A DNA stretch of 64,000 bases from Pseudomonas frederiksbergensis. Its GTDB lineage: Bacteria; Pseudomonadota; Gammaproteobacteria; Pseudomonadales; Pseudomonadaceae. Below the pieces are notes generated by a model. That model worked only from the letters and a program-made list of their open reading frames with translations, made no database searches and was not told the origin of the DNA. Shown in pieces: positions 58,791-64,000 of this stretch. Where the stretch lies: positions 113,976-177,975 of the forward strand of contig NZ_MOBP01000021.1 in the NCBI RefSeq assembly GCF_003732665.1, in the 5' to 3' direction. A program made the translations under genes and the position numbers. Position 1 is the first letter of the stretch. Each line of letters opens with the position of its first letter.

Positions 58791-59540
58791 TCAGGCGTTG
58801 TAGCCACCGTCAGCATCGATAAGGGCGCCAGTGATGTAGGAAGCCTGGGGGCTGGCGAGGAACAGAATCGGCGCAACCACTTCTTCAATGCGGGCAAACC
58901 GTGGGAAGCACAATGTCGCCAACAGCGGCTTGAGGGAGTCCCCGGCTTCGGCATTCATGTCTGTCTCCATCAGGCCTGCATGCACGACGTTGACCGTGAT
59001 ATTGCGGGGGGCAAGGTCCCGGGCAACGCCGCGGGCATAACCGTCGATGGCCGCTTTGACCGCGCCGTTATCCGACAGCCCGGCCATGCCGATGCGTGTT
59101 CCGAGGTTGGAGCCGATCATGATGATGCGACCGCTGTCGCTGATGACCCGGGACGCGGCGCGAACGGTGGCCATGAAGCCGGTCAGCGTCACCGCCCAGA
59201 AACGCTCGAAGGCATCGGCGTCGTAGTCCGGATCATCCACGGTGCCAAAAATATTGATCGAGGCATTGCTCACGAGGATGTCGAGGTGGCCAAACCGGGT
59301 CACCACATCGTCGATCAAGCGGGTGGCCGCCACACGGTCGCCCTGGTCAGCCTTGAACGCGGCGCTGCGAACACCGAGTGCTTCCAGCTCCCGTACGATG
59401 GCTTGGGCCTTGTCGGCAGAATTGACGTAACTGATCGCGACATCCGCCCCCTGCGCTGCCAGCGCCTTGGCCGTTGCAGCCCCGAGGCCTCGTGCGCCGC
59501 CCGTGACCAGAGCGACCTTGCCAGCCAATGATTGAGTCAT
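58791..59540 (-). CDS. SDR family oxidoreductase
   Basis: A 249-residue classical SDR: LVTGGARGLGAATAKAL (TGxxxGxG), a VSNAS segment in place of NNAG, an IIMIGSNLG serine region, then an unusual stretch GLSDNGAVKAAIDGYARGVARDL in which the catalytic Tyr of YxxxK is replaced (LSDNGAVK). The Lys is kept. The loss of Tyr may change its chemistry. The ATG at 59540 is used; another two codons earlier fits the AGGAAAC too. First gene of the minus-strand group, divergent from the TetR gene. Confidence 0.82.
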   Translation of the reverse strand: MTQSLAGKVALVTGGARGLGAATAKALAAQGADVAISYVNSADKAQAIVRELEALGVRSAAFKADQGDRVAATRLIDDVVTRFGHLDILVSNASINIFGTVDDPDYDADAFERFWAVTLTGFMATVRAASRVISDSGRIIMIGSNLGTRIGMAGLSDNGAVKAAIDGYARGVARDLAPRNITVNVVHAGLMETDMNAEAGDSLKPLLATLCFPRFARIEEVVAPILFLASPQASYITGALIDADGGYNA

Positions 59541-59756
59541 GAACATGTTTCCTGTTTGAGAGATTGATGCGGCACTGCTCAACGTCGAACACCTGCGGGT
59601 ATCGAGTGGCTGGTCACAGTGATGGTAAGGTCACCGAAAAATGGCGGTGTTTTTTAGCCCGCCGAGGCTGTTTTTCTTCGTGATTTGTTTTGGAGTGAAT
59701 CCTCCTGTATTAAGAAGATAGGCCTTTCAGTAACGCAGTCAAGGATTATTGGAGTT

Positions 59757-60398
59757 ATGACAACAGAAATGGTGGAGCCACCCAAACGCCGTCGCGGCCG
59801 ACCCGTTGCGTTTGACCGCGCGCAGGCGATTCATGGCGCAATGACGCTGTTTTGGGAACGTGGCTATGAAGGGACGTCATTCGACGATTTGATCAACGCA
59901 ATGGGGATCAGCCCATCGACGTTTTACAATTCGTTTGGCAACAAGGAGGCCCTTTACAAGGAGGCGACTGACTTCTATCTGACAGAATCCAGTGAATGGT
60001 TCCTCGCCGCCCTGGCCGATGCGCCGGATGCCAAAACCGCTTTCATGCACCTGATCGAAGCCACGGCTGCGCAGTTCACGCGCGACGACCTGCCGGCCGG
60101 TTGCATGATTTCTTTGGCGGGAACGCATCTGTCCCCGGCGCACGGATCGGTGCGCAGCATGATGTCCGCCCACCGAGCTTCGTCCGAGAGCGCTTTAGTG
60201 GCGCGTCTCAGGCAAGGCGTAGCGGCAGGTGATGTTGCACAAGACACTGATATTGAAGCGCTCGGGGCTTATTTCAGCGCTCTGTTCCGGGGCATGGCCG
60301 TGCAGGCCCGCGACGGTGCGTCCAGAGAGCGTGTGTTGGCGATTGGTCACCTTGGCATGCGGGCGTGGCCGGAGCCGACAAAGCCTGTCGACTTATGA
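59757..60398 (+). CDS. TetR family transcriptional regulator
   Basis: A 213-residue repressor. HTH: RRGRPVAFDRAQAIHGAMTLFWERGYEGTSFDDLINAMGISPSTFYNSFGNKEALYKEA, a classical TetR_N signature. The C-terminal ligand domain has AGCMISLAGTHLSP. GGAG lies 2-5 nt before the ATG. It is divergent from the SDR at 58791-59540 (216 bp gap) and likely represses that group. Its stop overlaps the start of the next gene (ATGA). Confidence 0.92.
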   Translation: MTTEMVEPPKRRRGRPVAFDRAQAIHGAMTLFWERGYEGTSFDDLINAMGISPSTFYNSFGNKEALYKEATDFYLTESSEWFLAALADAPDAKTAFMHLIEATAAQFTRDDLPAGCMISLAGTHLSPAHGSVRSMMSAHRASSESALVARLRQGVAAGDVAQDTDIEALGAYFSALFRGMAVQARDGASRERVLAIGHLGMRAWPEPTKPVDL

Positions 60399-61282
60399 GC
60401 GACGATTCCTACACGCAATACATTCGCTTTCAGACGCCCGACCCTGGCATCGCCCCACGGGAACAAGCGCCGATGCTTGCCCAGGAGCAGGCCTGGGCGT
60501 GGGAGCGTGCGGCTGGGCATCGTTTCAGTTGGATTGCGGTGTTATTGCCGCCGTTGTGCTTTGGCCCGGTTCTGCCGGGTATTTTGTTTTTAGTGGGCCT
60601 GTTGCTTTATCGATCGTTAGTCTCCCCTGAGCTGGATATCGACCAGATCGTCGGGGCCTCTTTCGGCTGGCTGGCCCTCGCGACGCTGCTGTTCATGGCC
60701 GCCTGGGGTTTACGCAATTTCCTGCGCGATACCCGCGACCCGACCAAACGTTACTGGCAATCCATGCCCGGCCAAGGGCTGGTCGAGCTTGAGCGTCATA
60801 CCCTGGCATCCGGCACCAACCTGTGGTCCTCGGATTACGACCCGGACTGCAACACGATCATGCAGTGGAAAAACGACAAGCTCGAAAACGTGCAAGACAG
60901 CGGTGTATCGCAGTGGGTCGTGGCCCGGACCACGGCGGGTCAGTGGTTGGTGCTCAAGGAACAATATCCGGGCAGTTTCAGCTATGCACGGGAGGGAAAA
61001 ATGCCCGCGCCGGACAAGCAACTGCAACCCGGCCAGGAAATGGCGATCGCATTTGCGCCCGGCACTAATCTGTCTCTGGGACAGCGTTTCAGCGGCGCGC
61101 CGATGCCATTGGTGAACACGTCGTATTGGCTGTCTGCCGATGAGCTCAAACGCCTGGCCGAAGTCGCCCATCACTGGACCTTTTTCCCGCCGGACCGCTA
61201 CGCCGTGGTCAATCCGCAGGATGCCGAATGGGTGCAGCGGTTGGTGGACAAGGCGCAGGCGAGTGTCGAGCACCAGCCATAG
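60395..61282 (+). CDS. Membrane protein of unknown function
   Basis: A 295-residue protein. An N-terminal cytoplasmic stretch leads to two hydrophobic helices (WIAVLLPPLCFGPVLPGILFLVGLLLY, about 46-72, and WLALATLLFMAAWGL, about 88-103), then a large soluble C-terminal domain with QGLVELERHTLASGTNLW, an SYWLSADELKRLAEVAHHW segment and FFPPDRYAVVNPQD. No family recognised. It overlaps the TetR stop codon by 4 bp and is therefore probably coexpressed with that regulator. Confidence 0.7.
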   Translation: MSDDSYTQYIRFQTPDPGIAPREQAPMLAQEQAWAWERAAGHRFSWIAVLLPPLCFGPVLPGILFLVGLLLYRSLVSPELDIDQIVGASFGWLALATLLFMAAWGLRNFLRDTRDPTKRYWQSMPGQGLVELERHTLASGTNLWSSDYDPDCNTIMQWKNDKLENVQDSGVSQWVVARTTAGQWLVLKEQYPGSFSYAREGKMPAPDKQLQPGQEMAIAFAPGTNLSLGQRFSGAPMPLVNTSYWLSADELKRLAEVAHHWTFFPPDRYAVVNPQDAEWVQRLVDKAQASVEHQP

Positions 61283-61304
61283 AATTGCCATCGCCCCCGA
61301 ACCC

Positions 61305-61480
61305 TGTGGGAGCGGGCTTGCTCGCGAAGGCGATGGCTCAATCAAAGTCCTTGTTGCCTGACACTCCGCTTTCGCGAGCAAGCCCGCTCCCACATGGGTC
61401 TGGTGCCGTTCGCAGAATTAGCGGTCGGTCCTGATCTCCGTGTGGGAGCAAGCCTGCTCGCGAAGGCGTCGAGCCTGACA
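61305..61480. repeat. REPIN plus a single REP arm
   Basis: A full inverted pair at 61305-61394 and a left arm (GTGGGAGCAAGCCTGCTCGCG) near 61441-61465, between the membrane protein and AraC genes. Confidence 0.9.
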
Positions 61481-61580
61481 CACCGCGTTATCGTTTCGGA
61501 TCGCCGCACCGCTTGACCCTACATGTCACAAACCTGTCACCCCCGCTTGATATCGTCCCCGCGCTCTCTCGCCCTGCCCC

Positions 61581-62582
61581 ATGGCCCGACCCAAGGTATC
61601 CCTCAAGGTGTTCTCAACCTCGACCCGCCAACAAATCATCCTCCGCTCCAACGACATGCGCTGCGACGACTTCGGCGCGTTGTTTTCGAAAATGTTCGGC
61701 AACCGCTATGCCGACACGCCGCCCCCGCCGGGGCACATCATTATTGGCGGTGTGTACGGTCGGCATGAGGGCGTGAGTTTTCGGCGCATGCATTACCGGG
61801 GCGATTTCACCGTGGCGTTTCCCGATCCGGTGGATGAGATCACCTTCGTCATTCCCACTGCCGGCAAGATTGTTTTCAATCACGGGACTGAATCGGTGGG
61901 CGTTGCCCATGTGGGTTTGGCCATCGACAAGGCTGACATCCGTTCGATGCGCTTCATCGACAACCATGCGCAGCACGGGATTTCGATCAAGCGTGGGCTG
62001 ATCACCGAGCGGTTGTCGACGTTGCTGGGCAAGCCGATTGTGCAGAAAGTGATTTTTGAACCCGAGGTGGACCTGAATTCTCCCGCCTTCCAGGGCATCA
62101 AGGCCTTGATCGATTTGGCCACGGGGACCGAGTTCGACTTGCTGATCAACGCCGGCACGCTGATGCCGTCGCGCCTGCGGGAGATGTTGGTGGACGCGGT
62201 GCTGGAAGCCTGGCCGCACAACTTCACCCAAGCCCTGCGCCGCCCTGCCCCGCAGATTGCGCCACGGCATGTGAAGTTGGCGGTGGAGTACATCCGGGAG
62301 CATGCGGATAATTTGATCAGCGGCACGGAGCTGGCGCGGCTGAGCAACGTCAGCCAGCGTGCGTTGCAGGATGGGTTTCGGCGGTTTGTCGGGATGTCGA
62401 TTGTGGCGTATCAGCGCCAGGTGCGGTTGGAGCGGGCCTACGATGCGCTTGTAGACGACGCCGCCACCTCCGTGACCGAAGTGGCCCTGCGATATGGCTT
62501 CAGCAATGTCGGCCGGTTTTGCCAGTACTTCCAGAATGCCTACGGTGTCAGCCCGGCGGATGTCAAAAACCGTCGGCGCTGA
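61581..62582 (+). CDS. AraC family transcriptional regulator
   Basis: A 333-residue regulator with an AraC-binding-like N-terminal domain (about residues 20-200) and C-terminal HTH_18 containing NLISGTELARLSNVSQRALQDGFRRFVGMSIVAYQRQVRLERAYDAL and TSVTEVALRYGFSNVGRFCQYFQNAYGVSPADVKN. It has no adjacent partner genes other than REPINs, so its target is unknown. This type is often linked to aromatic catabolism genes elsewhere. Confidence 0.9.
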   Translation: MARPKVSLKVFSTSTRQQIILRSNDMRCDDFGALFSKMFGNRYADTPPPPGHIIIGGVYGRHEGVSFRRMHYRGDFTVAFPDPVDEITFVIPTAGKIVFNHGTESVGVAHVGLAIDKADIRSMRFIDNHAQHGISIKRGLITERLSTLLGKPIVQKVIFEPEVDLNSPAFQGIKALIDLATGTEFDLLINAGTLMPSRLREMLVDAVLEAWPHNFTQALRRPAPQIAPRHVKLAVEYIREHADNLISGTELARLSNVSQRALQDGFRRFVGMSIVAYQRQVRLERAYDALVDDAATSVTEVALRYGFSNVGRFCQYFQNAYGVSPADVKNRRR

Positions 62583-62596
62583 CACCGCAAAACCAA

Positions 62597-63045
62597 TGTG
62601 GGAGCGGGCTTGCTCGCGAAGGCGTCGTGTCAGTCGACATTGATGCTGGCTGACAGTCCGCTTTCGCGAGCAAGCCCGCTCCCACAAGGGGATTGGCGCA
62701 AATCCATTGTGGGAGTGAGCCTGCTCGCGAAAGCGGTGTGTCAGGCAATGTAGTTTTTGACCGTGCCATCGCCTTCGCGAGCAGGCTCGCTCCCACAGGG
62801 GGCCGGTGTCGGGCGCACTACCCGCGAACAACACCAAACCAATGTGGGAGTGAGCTTGCTCACGATGGCGGTGTGTCAGTCGACATCAATGCTGCATGTG
62901 CCGGCCTCTTCGCGGGCAAGCCACGCTCCCACAGGGGGATTGGCGCAAAACCAATGTGGGAGCGGGCTTGCTCGCGAAGGCATCGTGTCAGTCGACATTG
63001 ATACTGGCTGACAGTCCGCTTTCGCGAGCAAGCCCGCTCCCACAG
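62597..63045. repeat. Cluster of four REPINs
   Basis: Inverted pairs at about 62597-62686, 62708-62798, 62842-62932 and 62957-63044. The second and third have GTGGGAGTGAGC variants. They fill the 495-bp gap between the AraC gene and the autotransporter end; no gene is visible. Confidence 0.92.
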
Positions 63046-63078
63046 GGGATGGGTGTTTGCAGGGCCATCCTGCCTCCA

Positions 63079-64000
63079 TCAGAACAGATAGCTGGCCTTG
63101 AGCCCGCCACTGAAACCATGGCTATTGCCCCCGCCACTGGCGCCGACTTCGGCCCCCACGCTCAGCGCCCCCAGGTTGGCCATAAGGTTGACCCCACCCG
63201 TGAACTGATCGCGATTATCGAACGCCGCACGCTGTTCAATATCCAGCCCCAACAAGTGACCTTCGCTGTCGACGGTGTGATCGCCCAGCACACGCTCGTA
63301 ACCCACCTCGACACCCGGCACCAGGTTCCACGCGCCCATGCCGATCGGTGCGAAAGAAGCTTTCAGGTTGGCCACGGCGCTACGACGGGTGGCCTGGATG
63401 CCATCGACATCCAGGGCCAGTTCGCTGCCCTTTTCCTGGAAGCCCGACAGGTCCAGCCGGCTGACGCGCACGCCGAGGCTCGGCTCAAGGATCATGTTAC
63501 TGACCGGCATGCGATAGCCCAGCGCCAGGGTGGCGCCGGTGAGGTTGCCATGGCTGTTGCCCTTGGCTGAACCGAGTCCGCCGCCGAGGTCGCGTTTGCT
63601 GTCGTAGTCGAGCCAACCGGCGTTAACGTCCGCATCCACAAACAAGCCGCGCTCCAGACTGTCCAGCGCGTAACGTGCGCCGACGGAGAAGAACGTCAGG
63701 TCAGTATCCGCCTCGCCACCCGCCCCGCCGACGTTGCCCCGGCTGTAGCCGAAACCGGCATGGCCGCTGAGTTGTTCGGAGAAGCGCTGGGTCAGGCCGA
63801 CCATCAGCCCCTGACTGTGCTCATTACTGCTGTCGGCATGGGACGAACCGTCGGTGCCCAGATAGCCCGCCAGCGCGGTGCTCCACAACCGGTATTGGCC
63901 GACCTTGAGGTCGGTGCCGCTGCTGAACGGCGCGGCGGCTTGATCAATCATCGCCCCTTGGCGCAGCAGATAACTCGCGGCATCCGCATGCACCTGCCCG
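63079..64000 (-). CDS. Autotransporter outer-membrane beta-barrel, C-terminal part
   Basis: At least 307 residues of a gene whose 5' end lies beyond the right edge. The pattern is a 12-strand autotransporter barrel: alternating hydrophobic strands with aromatic ends (GQYRLWSTALAGYLG, SGHAGFGYSRGNV, LFVDADVNAGWLDYD, NMILEPSLGVRVSRLDLSGF, NLVPGVEVGYERVLG), ending in ASYLF with the C-terminal Phe recognised by the BAM complex. The passenger domain is not in the window. Confidence 0.9.
   Translation of the reverse strand, partial: GQVHADAASYLLRQGAMIDQAAAPFSSGTDLKVGQYRLWSTALAGYLGTDGSSHADSSNEHSQGLMVGLTQRFSEQLSGHAGFGYSRGNVGGAGGEADTDLTFFSVGARYALDSLERGLFVDADVNAGWLDYDSKRDLGGGLGSAKGNSHGNLTGATLALGYRMPVSNMILEPSLGVRVSRLDLSGFQEKGSELALDVDGIQATRRSAVANLKASFAPIGMGAWNLVPGVEVGYERVLGDHTVDSEGHLLGLDIEQRAAFDNRDQFTGGVNLMANLGALSVGAEVGASGGGNSHGFSGGLKASYLF

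Noticed and set aside
61614..62837. 407-residue minus-strand frame over the AraC gene
   Set aside because: Shadow frame running through REP sequence; the plus strand carries the AraC HTH signature.
1..64000. tRNA, rRNA, insertion sequence or phage genes
   Set aside because: I looked for cloverleaf-like ends, transposase DDE/HUH motifs and phage structural genes and saw none I could support; only REP elements and short motif repeats are present.

Overview
The window looks like the chromosome of a member of the Pseudomonas fluorescens group. The base composition is GC-rich. It is saturated with the Pseudomonas REP/REPIN palindrome (arms reading GTGGGAGCGGGCTTGCTCGCGAA). The left edge carries the 5' end of a serralysin (aprA), the right edge an autotransporter barrel, and the housekeeping content is typical of soil fluorescent pseudomonads. 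I saw no tRNA, rRNA, CRISPR array, prophage or intact transposase.

Layout. 0-9 kb: aprA start, an SDR/AraC pair, an 8-copy REPIN tandem array, a LysR/epimerase pair, topB behind a LexA-like palindrome, a GST and a GNAT enzyme. 9.4-15.6 kb: a small conserved protein, cyanase plus carbonic anhydrase (cynS-cynT), a MocR regulator divergent from an EamA exporter, a BON protein and a ProA-like aldehyde dehydrogenase. 15.6-27 kb: a soluble CZB chemoreceptor, glutaminase, a ferric-reductase-like membrane protein, DoxX, GST, dienelactone hydrolase, two YXWGXW envelope proteins, a cell-wall hydrolase, a duplicated CAP protein, a ChrA transporter, a DeoR regulator and an unrecognised secreted protein. 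27-34.5 kb: the nitrate assimilation locus. nirBD is divergent from a very large nitrate reductase fused to a CysJ-like flavoprotein. Each side has a sigma-54-type promoter followed by an intrinsic terminator upstream of the start codon, which is the layout expected for NtrC activation plus NasT (ANTAR) antitermination. 35-38.3 kb: a diguanylate cyclase in apparent operon with a small alarmone-hydrolase-like HD protein, and two NTF2-fold proteins. 38.4-44.8 kb: a catabolic cluster (flavin monooxygenase, RidA, DUF1028, ArgE-like amidohydrolase, LysR, NCS1 permease). The permease mRNA leader can fold into a three-way junction that hides its Shine-Dalgarno. 44.8-47.7 kb: a second MocR/exporter pair (TauE) and a GFA protein.

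47.8-56.2 kb is a mosaic accessory region. It holds small modules (RibD-like reductase, YdeI, F420-type reductase/NmrA/HxlR, an arsenic operon, a possible aegerolysin). Between them lie gene fragments (3' end of the RibD-like gene, 5' end of the F420-type reductase, apparent last helix of arsB), direct repeats, and several copies of a short GGGACNGATTTATTT motif that I did not find in the first 47 kb. The arsenic operon reads arsR-(arsB remnant)-arsC-arsH, so the efflux pump has apparently been deleted here.

56.2-64 kb: a minus-strand group of four enzymes (PRISE-like SDR, YciI, EthD-type, SDR) divergent from a TetR regulator, a membrane protein translationally coupled to that regulator, an AraC regulator, more REPINs and the partial autotransporter.

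All functional names come from reading motifs and family resemblance by eye; no database search was run.
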